64,000 nucleotides of DNA from Chryseobacterium gwangjuense. Lineage in GTDB: Bacteria; Bacteroidota; Bacteroidia; Flavobacteriales; Weeksellaceae. Below are positions 8,869 through 18,159 of this stretch, piece by piece. The position numbers were made by a program, and so were the translations under genes. The DNA is taken from NCBI RefSeq assembly GCF_021311115.1, contig NZ_JAJTNP010000001.1, positions 1-64,000 on the forward strand. Reading direction: 5' to 3'. Below the pieces are notes generated by a model. The model was not told the DNA's origin, did no database searches, and saw only the letters and a program-made list of their open reading frames with translations. Position 1 is the first letter of the stretch, and each line of letters opens with the position of its first letter.

Positions 8869-11800
8869 ATGTTAGATAAAATCATAAGATTGAGCATCAA
8901 GAATAAGATCGTCATAGGAATTATGACGTTGATGCTGATCATTTGGGGGGCTTGGAGTGCCTCAAAATTACCGATTGATGCCGTCCCCGACATCACCAAC
9001 AATCAGGTGCAGATTATTACCGTGTGCCCTACATTGGCAGGACAGGAAGTAGAACAGTTAGTAACATTTCCAATAGAACAAAGTATTGCCAATATTCCGG
9101 ATATAGAAGAAACAAGAAGTATTTCAAGGTTCGGGTTATCCGTGATTACGGTCGTTTTCAAAGAAAATGTAGATATTTATTTTGCCCGACAGTTAATCAG
9201 CGAACAGCTGAAGCAAGCCGTTGAAGAAATCCCGAAAGGAGTCGGAATTCCTGAATTAGCGCCTGTAAGTACCGGGTTGGGAGAAGTCTATCAATATATT
9301 TTACATCCGAAAAAAGGAAGTGAGAAAAAATACACCAGCAAAGAACTGAGAACGATGCAGGACTGGATTGTCCGCAGACAATTAAACGGAACTCCGGGAG
9401 TGGCTGAAATCAACAGCTTTGGGGGCGAACTGAAGCAATATGAAGTAGCCATCAATCCGGATCGTTTGAAAGCAATGGGAATCAGTATTACCGATATTTT
9501 CACAGCACTGGAAAAAAACAATCAGAATACGGGAGGAGCGTATATTGATAAAAAACCGAATGCCTATTTCATCAGAGGAATAGGGATGGTAACGTCGATA
9601 GAAGATATTAAGAATATTGCCGTTAAAAATGAAACCGGAAGTGTTCCTATTTTTATAAAAAATGTGGCGAATGTAGGTCTTGGTCATGCAACCCGTTATG
9701 GAGCTCTTACTTATAACGGCGAAGTTGATGCAGTAGGAGGCGTTGTGATGATGCTAAAAGGAGCCAACAGCAATGAAGTCGTGCAAAGAATTAAAGACAA
9801 GATTCCGACGATCCAGAAATCACTTCCTGATGATGTGATCATTGAACCGTTCCTGGACAGAACAGACTTGGTAGACAGAGCAATTAATACCGTAGAGAAA
9901 AATTTAATTGAAGGAGCGCTTATTGTCATATTTGTGTTGGTGCTTTTTTTGGGAAACTTCAGAGCCGGATTAATTGTGGCTTCAGCAATTCCGCTTTCTT
10001 TGTTGTTTGCTTTAGGAATGATGAATGTTTTTGGAGTAAGTGCCAATTTAATGAGTTTAGGAGCGATTGATTTCGGTCTGATTGTAGATGGAGCAGTCAT
10101 TATTGTAGAAGCAACCCTCCATCATTTAGGACTAAGAAAAACAACAAGAATGCTTACTCAATCAGAAATGGATGAGGAAGTCTTCTTATCGGCTTCAAAA
10201 ATCAGGAGCAGTGCGGCTTTCGGTGAAATAATAATTCTTATTGTGTACATTCCTATTCTAACGTTGGCAGGGGTAGAAGGAAAAATGTTTACGCCTATGG
10301 CCAAAACAGTAGGCTTTGCAATTTTAGGAGCATTGATCTTGTCACTGACTTATATTCCGATGATGAGCGCTTTATTTTTATCTAAAAAAATAGCCCATAA
10401 AGAGACTTTTTCCGATAAAATGATGAACAGACTGCAAAAAATCTATCAGCCGTTATTGGAAAAAGCGTTGAAGATAAAATATGCTTTAGTGGGAGGAACA
10501 ATCGCCTTATTTGTGGTATCAATTTTCACGTTTAACAGAATGGGAGGTGAGTTTATCCCGCAGCTGCAGGAGGGCGACTATGCCTTTCATTGTATTCTTC
10601 CGCAGGGAAGCTCATTAAGTCAGAGTATTGAAACTTCAATGCAGGCTTCAAGAATCATCAAACAATTTGACGAAGTAAAAATGGTGGTCGGAAAAACAGG
10701 CTCAGCAGAAGTTCCCACAGATCCGATGCCACCAGAAGCTTCGGATTTGATTATTGTTTTAAAACCAAAAGAGGAATGGAAAAACAAAAAATCTTATGAA
10801 GAATTAGCCGATGAAATTTCCGAAAAACTGGAAACCATTCCAGGCGTATTTTTTGAGAAGAATCAGCCGATCCAGATGCGTTTTAATGAATTGATGACCG
10901 GGATCAGACAGGATGTTGCCGTGAAGATCTTTGGTGAAAATCTGGATTCATTAGCGATGTATGCAGATAAAACAGCAAAAATAATTTCGTCGGTTGAAGG
11001 GGCAACTTCACCGCAGATTGAGCGGGTAAGCGGCCTTCCGCAAATCAATGTAGAATATGACAGAACTAGAATGGCGAATTATGGATTGAATATTGAAGAG
11101 GTAAATAATGCATTAAGTACCGCTTTTGCAGGACAGACAGCAGGTCAGGTGTTTGAAAATGAAAGAAGGTTTGATTTGGTGGTACGTTTAGACAGTCTCC
11201 ACAGAACGAATATTGAAGATGTGAATAATCTGATGATTTCGACGAATTCCGGAGCGCAGATCCCGCTTTCTCAGGTGGCAAATGTGAGTTACAAATTAGG
11301 ACCAGCTCAGATCAGCCGTGAAGAAGGAAAACGTAGAATTGTGATAGGCTTTAATGTAAAAGACCGTGATGTGGAAAGTGTTGTAAAAGACATTCAGGCA
11401 AAACTGGATACAATGAAATTACCATCAGGATATTATTTCACCTATGGAGGCCAGTTTGAAAACTTACAGGCGGCAAGTAAAAGACTGATGATTGCAGTAC
11501 CGGTTTCATTATTGTTGATTTTTATGTTACTGTATTTCACATTCCATTCATTCAAACAGGCGGCATTGATCTTTACAGCGATTCCGATGAGTGCAATAGG
11601 GGGAGTTTTCGCTTTATTACTCAGAGATATGCCTTTCAGTATCAGTGCAGGAATAGGATTTATCGCTCTATTTGGTGTTGCCGTTCTCAACGGAATTGTG
11701 TTGATCGGAACTTTCAATCAGTTGGAAAAAGATGGCGAAACCAATATCATAAAGCGGGTAATCGAAGGCACAAAAACGAGATTACGACCTGTATTGATGA

Positions 11801-13230
11801 CCGCAACGGTAGCTTCTTTAGGGTTTTTACCGATGGCAATTTCTACAGGAGCCGGAGCAGAAGTTCAGAAACCTTTGGCAACGGTGGTGATTGGTGGTTT
11901 GATTACCGCTACTTTCCTTACGCTGTTCGTATTACCGATGCTGTATATTATTTTTAATACAAAAATTGATGTAAAAAAGATAAAACCTAAATCAGTAACC
12001 ACAGTGGTCGTATTAGGATTTTTATGCTTTGGACAGACTTTTAAAGCACAGCAGGGAGCCTCTTTAACGGCGGAACAGGCTGTTCAAATGGCATTGAGCA
12101 ATAATGAGCTGATCAAATCAAAAAACCTGGATATCAAAGCGAGTGAAGCCTTACAACCTACGGCAAAAGAACTTCCAAAATTGAGTGTGGATGCACAATT
12201 AGGGCAGTATAACAGCAAAAAGTTTGATCAGTCTTTTTCGATCTCGCAAAACATTCCGTTCCCGACTTTGTTTAAAGCCAGAAAAGAGCTAATTGCTGAA
12301 GAAATTAAAGGAAAACAGATTAATAAAGAAATCTCTGCAAATGAACTGGCAAAACAGGTCAGAACGTATTATTATCAGATAGAATATTTGCAGTACAACC
12401 AGCTGCAGCTGAAAAATCTGGATAGTCTGTATCAGGATTTTATAAGAATAGCGACGGTACGATTTAAAGCCGGGGATATTAAAAAAATCGAGATCAATAC
12501 GGCAGAAACTCAAAAAGGAGAAATTAGCCTGTTGCTGAAACAAAATGAGGTATATCTTACCAATGCCTTTAAAAATCTAAAAACATTACTCAATACTTCA
12601 GAAGAAATTACAATTTCTGCCAACAAAAACTATTATCCTCTGAAAGCTGATGATGTTCTGGATAGTCTCTCTATTGCAAAACACCCTACTGTGAGAGCAT
12701 TCTATCAGGAAATGGAAATTGCGGAAAAGAATAAGAAGGTTGAAAAATCTCAGGGACTTCCGGAATTTACGATCGGGTATACGAATCAGTCTTTAATAGG
12801 TTTTCAGACGATCAATGGAATGGAGCAGTATTTCAATGGTGGAAACAGGTTTCATTCGGGAACAATAGGAGTTTCTATTCCTTTGACTTTCGGGGCAACA
12901 AAAGCGAGAATGCAGTCCTGGGAATTTCAGAAGCAAAAGGCGGAATCCAATGCAAAATTACAATCAAAACAATTGGAAACTCTTTTGGAAAATGCGTTCA
13001 ACCAATACCAGCAAAATGTAAAACAATATGAGTATTACATAAATCAGGCGATACCGAATGCCGAAAAGATTATAAAAGCCGGACAATTAGGATATAAAAC
13101 AGGTGAAATATCCTATGTGGAATATCTTTTTGCGCTGCAAACCGCTACCAATATTCAGCTGAAATATCTGGAATCTATTCAGCAGGTGAATGAATCTGTA
13201 ATTACTATCAATTCTATAATTAATAAATAA
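8869..13230 (+). CDS. CzcA/CusA family heavy-metal RND pump fused to a TolC-like outer membrane factor
   Basis: The 1453-residue protein has two parts. Residues 1 to about 1040 form a complete RND pump with two large periplasmic loops and twelve predicted membrane helices. The transmembrane-4 motif GAIDFGLIVDGAVIIVEA (about residues 398-415) carries the paired Asp and the Glu typical of divalent-cation (Co/Zn/Cd) pumps rather than Cu/Ag pumps. After a hydrophobic linker (VTTVVVLGFLCFGQTFKAQ, like a retained signal peptide), residues ~1060-1453 form an outer membrane factor with two coiled-coil repeats beginning LTAEQAVQMALSNNELIKSK. Inner-membrane pump and outer-membrane channel are thus one polypeptide, an arrangement also known from other Bacteroidota. 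The adaptor gene follows after 1 base. Confidence 0.93.
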   Translation: MLDKIIRLSIKNKIVIGIMTLMLIIWGAWSASKLPIDAVPDITNNQVQIITVCPTLAGQEVEQLVTFPIEQSIANIPDIEETRSISRFGLSVITVVFKENVDIYFARQLISEQLKQAVEEIPKGVGIPELAPVSTGLGEVYQYILHPKKGSEKKYTSKELRTMQDWIVRRQLNGTPGVAEINSFGGELKQYEVAINPDRLKAMGISITDIFTALEKNNQNTGGAYIDKKPNAYFIRGIGMVTSIEDIKNIAVKNETGSVPIFIKNVANVGLGHATRYGALTYNGEVDAVGGVVMMLKGANSNEVVQRIKDKIPTIQKSLPDDVIIEPFLDRTDLVDRAINTVEKNLIEGALIVIFVLVLFLGNFRAGLIVASAIPLSLLFALGMMNVFGVSANLMSLGAIDFGLIVDGAVIIVEATLHHLGLRKTTRMLTQSEMDEEVFLSASKIRSSAAFGEIIILIVYIPILTLAGVEGKMFTPMAKTVGFAILGALILSLTYIPMMSALFLSKKIAHKETFSDKMMNRLQKIYQPLLEKALKIKYALVGGTIALFVVSIFTFNRMGGEFIPQLQEGDYAFHCILPQGSSLSQSIETSMQASRIIKQFDEVKMVVGKTGSAEVPTDPMPPEASDLIIVLKPKEEWKNKKSYEELADEISEKLETIPGVFFEKNQPIQMRFNELMTGIRQDVAVKIFGENLDSLAMYADKTAKIISSVEGATSPQIERVSGLPQINVEYDRTRMANYGLNIEEVNNALSTAFAGQTAGQVFENERRFDLVVRLDSLHRTNIEDVNNLMISTNSGAQIPLSQVANVSYKLGPAQISREEGKRRIVIGFNVKDRDVESVVKDIQAKLDTMKLPSGYYFTYGGQFENLQAASKRLMIAVPVSLLLIFMLLYFTFHSFKQAALIFTAIPMSAIGGVFALLLRDMPFSISAGIGFIALFGVAVLNGIVLIGTFNQLEKDGETNIIKRVIEGTKTRLRPVLMTATVASLGFLPMAISTGAGAEVQKPLATVVIGGLITATFLTLFVLPMLYIIFNTKIDVKKIKPKSVTTVVVLGFLCFGQTFKAQQGASLTAEQAVQMALSNNELIKSKNLDIKASEALQPTAKELPKLSVDAQLGQYNSKKFDQSFSISQNIPFPTLFKARKELIAEEIKGKQINKEISANELAKQVRTYYYQIEYLQYNQLQLKNLDSLYQDFIRIATVRFKAGDIKKIEINTAETQKGEISLLLKQNEVYLTNAFKNLKTLLNTSEEITISANKNYYPLKADDVLDSLSIAKHPTVRAFYQEMEIAEKNKKVEKSQGLPEFTIGYTNQSLIGFQTINGMEQYFNGGNRFHSGTIGVSIPLTFGATKARMQSWEFQKQKAESNAKLQSKQLETLLENAFNQYQQNVKQYEYYINQAIPNAEKIIKAGQLGYKTGEISYVEYLFALQTATNIQLKYLESIQQVNESVITINSIINK

Positions 13231-13231
13231 A

Positions 13232-14476
13232 ATGAACATCAAATATCATATCATCTCTTTTGTATTGATCTCACTTTTTGCCATAAGCTGCGGGAAAAAA
13301 GAAGAGGCTGAAAAAGCTGTGGAACCCAAAACAGAACAGAAAGAGGAAAATCATGAAGAAGCTCCTCAAACGATCGCAGAACTGACCGAAGAGCAAATGA
13401 AATCGGTAGGAGTAAGTCTGGCAACGATTGAAATGAAAGAACTTACCTCAACCATTAAAGCGAATGGTCTGTTGAGAGTTCCTAACAATAGAAAAGCAAC
13501 GGTAACTTCTTTATATGGAGGAGTTATTAAAACCATTAATGTTCAGATCGGTGATTTTGTGAGAAAAGGGCAGGTGTTGGCTACCATAAGTAATCCTGAA
13601 TATATTCAGTTACAGGAGCAGTATTTGACTGTAAACAGCAGAATTATCTATGCAGAACAGGAATACAGAAGACAAAAGGAACTTTTCGATAATGATGCAG
13701 GAGCTAAAAAGAATCTTCAAAGTGCAGATGCAGAATTAAAAAGCTTAAGAACGCAGAGGTCTTCTGTACAGAGACAGCTTCAGATGATGGGAATAAGTCC
13801 GGGAAAAGTAACGAATGGTAATTTACGGTCAGGATTAGTCATTACGTCTCCAATTAGCGGAACGGTCAGCAATATTAATGCACAGATCGGAAGTTATGTA
13901 GATGTTTCCTCTCCGGTGTTGGATGTTATTGATAACAATTCAATCCATCTTGATCTTCAGGTGTTTGAAAGAGATTTGCCGAAAATGAAGATGGGACAGA
14001 TCGTTCATTTTAAGCTGACTAATAATCCTGAAACCGAATACGATGCAAAAATTTACAGCATCGGTTCTTCGTTTGAAAATGAAAGCAAAACAATCTCGGT
14101 TCATGCCAATGTGACAGGAAATAAAGAAGGATTGATCGACGGAATGAATATTACCGGAATTGTAAGTTTGGATAAATCGGTAACGCCTGCAATTCCAAAT
14201 GAAGCGATTGTTGAAGCAGACGGGAAGTATTATGTCTTTGTACAGACCGATAAAAAAGAAGAAGCACATGAAGAGGAAAAAGGTCATGAGAAAGAGACGA
14301 AAGAACATTCTAAAACCATGAGTTTTGAAAAAATTGAAGTGGTAAAAGGATCTACAGATATGGGCTATACGGCGATCACTCCGGTAAATACTATTGCTCC
14401 GGATGCAAAGATTGTGGTAAAAGGAGCCTTTTTCGTCAATGCAAAGCTATCTAACTCGGGAGAACACGAGCATTAA
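13232..14476 (+). CDS. Efflux RND transporter periplasmic adaptor (CzcB-like lipoprotein)
   Basis: The 414-residue membrane fusion protein has a lipoprotein signal (FVLISLFAISC, Cys at 20) and a biotinyl-lipoyl half motif (GGVIKTINVQIGDFVRKGQV). An alpha-helical hairpin (LQEQYLTVNSRIIYAEQEYR onward) and the second lipoyl half (ITSPISGTVSNINAQIGSYV) follow, then beta-barrel and membrane-proximal domains. Two charged His/Glu-rich stretches (near residues 40-50 and 345-365: EEAHEEEKGHEKETKEH) and a C-terminal GEHEH could bind metal. It joins the fused CzcA-TolC protein into the export complex and completes the operon, which ends at a hairpin terminator. Confidence 0.92.
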   Translation: MNIKYHIISFVLISLFAISCGKKEEAEKAVEPKTEQKEENHEEAPQTIAELTEEQMKSVGVSLATIEMKELTSTIKANGLLRVPNNRKATVTSLYGGVIKTINVQIGDFVRKGQVLATISNPEYIQLQEQYLTVNSRIIYAEQEYRRQKELFDNDAGAKKNLQSADAELKSLRTQRSSVQRQLQMMGISPGKVTNGNLRSGLVITSPISGTVSNINAQIGSYVDVSSPVLDVIDNNSIHLDLQVFERDLPKMKMGQIVHFKLTNNPETEYDAKIYSIGSSFENESKTISVHANVTGNKEGLIDGMNITGIVSLDKSVTPAIPNEAIVEADGKYYVFVQTDKKEEAHEEEKGHEKETKEHSKTMSFEKIEVVKGSTDMGYTAITPVNTIAPDAKIVVKGAFFVNAKLSNSGEHEH

Positions 14477-14484
14477 ATTTTTCT

Positions 14485-14518
14485 AAGTGAAATTCTTTTC
14501 GAAGGGTTTCACTTTTTT
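14485..14518 (+). terminator. Rho-independent terminator after the metal efflux operon
   Basis: AAGTGAAA at 14485-14492 pairs with TTTCACTT at 14507-14514 and is followed by a T run. It begins 9 bases after the stop of the adaptor gene. Confidence 0.75.
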
Positions 14519-14531
14519 AATATTGATTTAA

Positions 14532-14653
14532 ACCATTAAGATCTATTGAGTTGTTAAGCTAATTAAGAAAAAAACAAAGATTTTCCATCAGCAGAAAGTC
14601 TTAAAACGAAGTTCAAACTTAATATTCTAAATACCTTAATTAATCTTAATGGT
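14532..14653. repeat. Long-loop inverted repeat with recurring TTAAG motifs
   Basis: ACCATTAAGAT at 14532-14542 is perfectly repeated in inverse at 14643-14653. Both flanks hold further ATTAAG/GTTAAG motifs at 8-10 base spacing, facing each other. This resembles REP-like elements common in flavobacterial intergenic regions. It is not in strict 7-base register, so it is kept apart from the heptad arrays reported elsewhere. It fills the gap between the efflux operon and the helicase gene. Confidence 0.5.
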
Positions 14654-14768
14654 AAAGTTTATCCGCAACGAAAAATAAGAAGTTAATTTTTGAAAAGTAT
14701 AAACTAGTTTTCTATTAATTTTCAGAAATTTGCCACCTCATCCCAAATGCTTAACAGGAGTATCAGTA

Positions 14769-17700
14769 ATGGAATTAACAGGAGAATATACACTATTCAA
14801 TACCAATATCAGTACACTTTCAGTGTATGAATTGCTGAAACATACCCAAAACGGAAGTTTTATGGAAAACAGAGACTTCCAAAATATTCATCCGATCGCT
14901 CTTGAACTGAATGTTGGTGTGTTTACTAAAAAGAATGCAGCGGTCGAGTTTCCCAGAGTTTCAGTAAGTCAAATTGGAAATGATATTATTTCATCCTGTT
15001 CCTGTGATCATGATGATCAAAAATTATGTGAACATCAGGCGGAAGTTATTCATTGTATTCTTGAGCAGGAAGATTTTCGTATATTCTATGATAACAATCT
15101 TCGTCGTAAAATATTAGTACGGTCAGCCAAGGCATATGGTTTAGAAAACGAATCGAATCTGGATGCTTATTTTCAGTTGAATCATATTGATGGAAAGCTG
15201 AGTATCGAAAGTAAAATGAAGGAGCTTTTGAAAATTGATGAGCAGGTTTTAAAAAAAGATCTTATTCCTCAACAACAATCTCTCATCAAAAAATTAGCGG
15301 CTCAGGAAACCGATAAAAAGCAAATTCTTGTTATTGGCAGACATCGTTATTACAATCAATTGAGCTTTCTGCTCATGGAGGCGGATATAACACAGTCAGG
15401 AAAAATTAAAAACCCAGTAAGCAGTACAGATCCGATGAATCTGATATGGAAAGCAGAAAGTCCTTTAGCAATTAAATTTTATACAGCCCTGGTTGTTTTC
15501 CAGAATAAATATAATGAAGACAATACGGATACAGAGCAGGATGCTTTACAGCAGATTATTAAAAATCCGCTGGAATTAGATACTTATTTCCATAACCGAG
15601 ATATTTCTGAAACCATTTCCGCAAAATCTCTGATTCCTGTTGATTTGAAGATTCTGAAAGCTGAAATACAATTGATGGTGTTTAAAAAAGAACCATTTTT
15701 TGAAATTACCGGTGAACTTGTTTTCAATGATGGGGCACTTCCTTTCAAAAATGTGGTGATCCGGAATGAACATTTTGTCTATCATCAAAAGACTTTCCAT
15801 TATGTAGATCATCCCGATATGCTTCGGGTACTTAAGTTCTTTAAAGCCAACAACGAAATCCTATTGATTCATGCTTCTAAATATGAAGAGTTTATTCAGA
15901 CTGTTCTGGCTCCTTTAGAGAATCTGGTTCATATTAATTACAGCTATATCCGTAAAGCCACTTCGGTGGAGCTTATTGAGAAAAATTTTAAAGTAGAACG
16001 CATTGTTTATCTCAATCAAGAAGGGAATTTCATAGCCATTATTCCTGTGATGAAATATGGGGATGTGGAAGTTCCTGTTTATTCCAGAAAGCAGATTTTT
16101 GATACCGATCAGAATGGGAATGAATTTAGAATAGAACGCGATTACAATGCAGAAATCGCCCTTACTTCGATAATCATGAATCAGCATCCTGATTTTAATG
16201 AACAATTAGAAGGACATGAATATTTCTATCTGCATAAAGATAAATTTTTAGATGAAAACTGGTTTCTGAATGCCTTTGAAATATGGCGGAATGATGGAGT
16301 TACGATTCTTGGATTTAATGAAATTAAAAATAATAAACTCAATCCTCACAAAGCCAAAATAACCATAGAGGTCAATAGTGGAATGGACTGGTTTAATGCT
16401 AAGTTGAAAGTTCATTTCGGGAAAAAGAAAGCCACACTGAAGCAGGTACATCGGGCTCTACGCAACAAAAGCAAATTTGTACAGCTGGATGATGGTTCTC
16501 ACGGGATTTTACCTGATGAATGGATCGAAAAAATTAACAAATATTTTCAGGCAGGAGATATAGACGAAGATTTGCTTAAAATTCCTAAAGTCAATTTCAC
16601 CGAAATATCAGATTTATTTGAAAAAGAAGTGTTGAGTGAAGAAGTACAAAACGAAATTACGACTTACCACGAGCAATTCTCAAAAATAAATAGAATAGAA
16701 GTTTTAGTTCCTGCTGAATTGAATGCTGAATTGAGAGATTATCAACGAGAAGGACTGAACTGGCTGAATTTTTTAGACAATTTCAATTTTGGAGGCTGTC
16801 TTGCCGATGATATGGGATTGGGAAAAACCTTACAGATCATTGCTTTCATCTTATCACAACGGGAGAAATATGGACATACGACCAATTTGGTGGTGGTTCC
16901 GACTTCTTTGTTGTTTAACTGGCAGGAAGAAATAGAAAAATTTGCCCCTTCTCTAAAAATATTGACTCATTACGGAGCCGAAAGAGAGAAAAGCATCATA
17001 AAAATACATGAATATGAGATCGTATTAACAACCTATGGAATGGTATTGTCTGATATTCGTTTTCTGAAAAACTTCCGTTTCAATTATATCTTTTTGGATG
17101 AATCCCAAGCGATTAAAAATCCTAACTCGGAAAGATATAAAGCAGCCAGACTGTTACAATCCAGAAACAGAATCGTACTTACTGGAACACCTGTTGAGAA
17201 CAATACGTTTGATCTGTATGGACAGCTTTCTTTTGCCTGTCCCGGATTATTGGGAAGCAAGCAGTATTTCAAAGATATTTATGCAATTCCGATCGATAAA
17301 TTTGAGTACAGCAAAAGAGCGTTGGAACTTCAGCAAAAAATAAAACCTTTTATCCTCAGAAGAACAAAAAAACAGGTTGCCAAAGAATTACCCGAAAAAA
17401 CGGAGATGGTCATTTATTGTGAAATGAATGCAGAACAACGTAAAATCTATGATAATTACGAACAGGAACTGCGTGAATTTATTTCCGCTACCAATGATGA
17501 TGAGATTACAAAAAACAGTATGCATGTTTTAACAGGTTTAACGAAACTCAGACAAATCTGCAACTCTCCGGTACTTTTAAAAGAAGGACATTCCGGAAAT
17601 AATGCCGTGAAGATTGAAATCCTTACGGAACAGATTGAAAATAAATCCAAAGAACACAAAATATTGGTTTTCTCACAGTTTGTAGGCATGCTTGATCTGG

Positions 17701-18104
17701 TTAAAGCTGAATTGGAGAAAAAGAGTATTCCGTTTGAATATTTGACAGGTCAGACGAAAGATCGAGGAGCCAAAGTCCAGAATTTCCAGACCAATGATGA
17801 GGTTCGCGTGTTTTTGATTAGCCTAAAAGCAGGAGGAGTAGGTTTGAACCTTACCGAAGCAGATTATGTCTATCTTATTGATCCGTGGTGGAATCCTGCC
17901 ATCGAAAATCAGGCGATCGACCGAAGTCACAGAATCGGACAGACTAAACATGTAGTGGCTGTACGACTGATCTGTACCAATACAGTAGAAGAAAAAATCA
18001 TGAATATGCAAAAGAAAAAACATAAGCTGGCTCAGGATTTAATTAAAACGGATGCTTCTTTCTTTACTAATCTATCCAAAAACGAGCTTTTGGAAATTCT
18101 GTAA
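14769..18104 (+). CDS. SWIM zinc finger and SNF2 family DEAD/DEAH helicase
   Basis: The 1111-residue protein has an N-terminal SWIM-type zinc finger (CSCDHDDQKLCEH, the CxC...CxH pattern, about residues 76-88). A long middle region follows, then a SNF2 ATPase: motif I LADDMGLGKTLQ near residue 680, the DESQ box (FLDESQAIKN), and the helicase C-terminal domain ending with QAIDRSHRIGQT. Such proteins are ATP-driven DNA translocases, but their bacterial role is poorly known. The ATG at 14769 is chosen over a TTG at 14730 because an AGGAG-like site lies just before it and family members begin near this point. It is separated from both neighbours and probably transcribed alone. Confidence 0.9.
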   Translation: MELTGEYTLFNTNISTLSVYELLKHTQNGSFMENRDFQNIHPIALELNVGVFTKKNAAVEFPRVSVSQIGNDIISSCSCDHDDQKLCEHQAEVIHCILEQEDFRIFYDNNLRRKILVRSAKAYGLENESNLDAYFQLNHIDGKLSIESKMKELLKIDEQVLKKDLIPQQQSLIKKLAAQETDKKQILVIGRHRYYNQLSFLLMEADITQSGKIKNPVSSTDPMNLIWKAESPLAIKFYTALVVFQNKYNEDNTDTEQDALQQIIKNPLELDTYFHNRDISETISAKSLIPVDLKILKAEIQLMVFKKEPFFEITGELVFNDGALPFKNVVIRNEHFVYHQKTFHYVDHPDMLRVLKFFKANNEILLIHASKYEEFIQTVLAPLENLVHINYSYIRKATSVELIEKNFKVERIVYLNQEGNFIAIIPVMKYGDVEVPVYSRKQIFDTDQNGNEFRIERDYNAEIALTSIIMNQHPDFNEQLEGHEYFYLHKDKFLDENWFLNAFEIWRNDGVTILGFNEIKNNKLNPHKAKITIEVNSGMDWFNAKLKVHFGKKKATLKQVHRALRNKSKFVQLDDGSHGILPDEWIEKINKYFQAGDIDEDLLKIPKVNFTEISDLFEKEVLSEEVQNEITTYHEQFSKINRIEVLVPAELNAELRDYQREGLNWLNFLDNFNFGGCLADDMGLGKTLQIIAFILSQREKYGHTTNLVVVPTSLLFNWQEEIEKFAPSLKILTHYGAEREKSIIKIHEYEIVLTTYGMVLSDIRFLKNFRFNYIFLDESQAIKNPNSERYKAARLLQSRNRIVLTGTPVENNTFDLYGQLSFACPGLLGSKQYFKDIYAIPIDKFEYSKRALELQQKIKPFILRRTKKQVAKELPEKTEMVIYCEMNAEQRKIYDNYEQELREFISATNDDEITKNSMHVLTGLTKLRQICNSPVLLKEGHSGNNAVKIEILTEQIENKSKEHKILVFSQFVGMLDLVKAELEKKSIPFEYLTGQTKDRGAKVQNFQTNDEVRVFLISLKAGGVGLNLTEADYVYLIDPWWNPAIENQAIDRSHRIGQTKHVVAVRLICTNTVEEKIMNMQKKKHKLAQDLIKTDASFFTNLSKNELLEIL

Positions 18105-18133
18105 ATATTTAATTTTTCTGCCTGTATAATTTT

Positions 18134-18141
18134 TACCTTTG
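18134..18141 (+). promoter_or_regulatory. Bacteroidota -7 promoter element TACCTTTG
   Basis: An exact TAnnTTTG match ends 18 bases before the TTG start codon of the response regulator at 18160. It supports an own promoter for the regulator and places the true start downstream of it. Confidence 0.5.
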
Positions 18142-18159
18142 TCTCTTAATTTTATTGTT

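Noticed and set aside
14730..14768. TTG start for the SNF2 helicase
   Set aside because: The ATG at 14769 has an AGGAG-like site before it; the extension has no family support.
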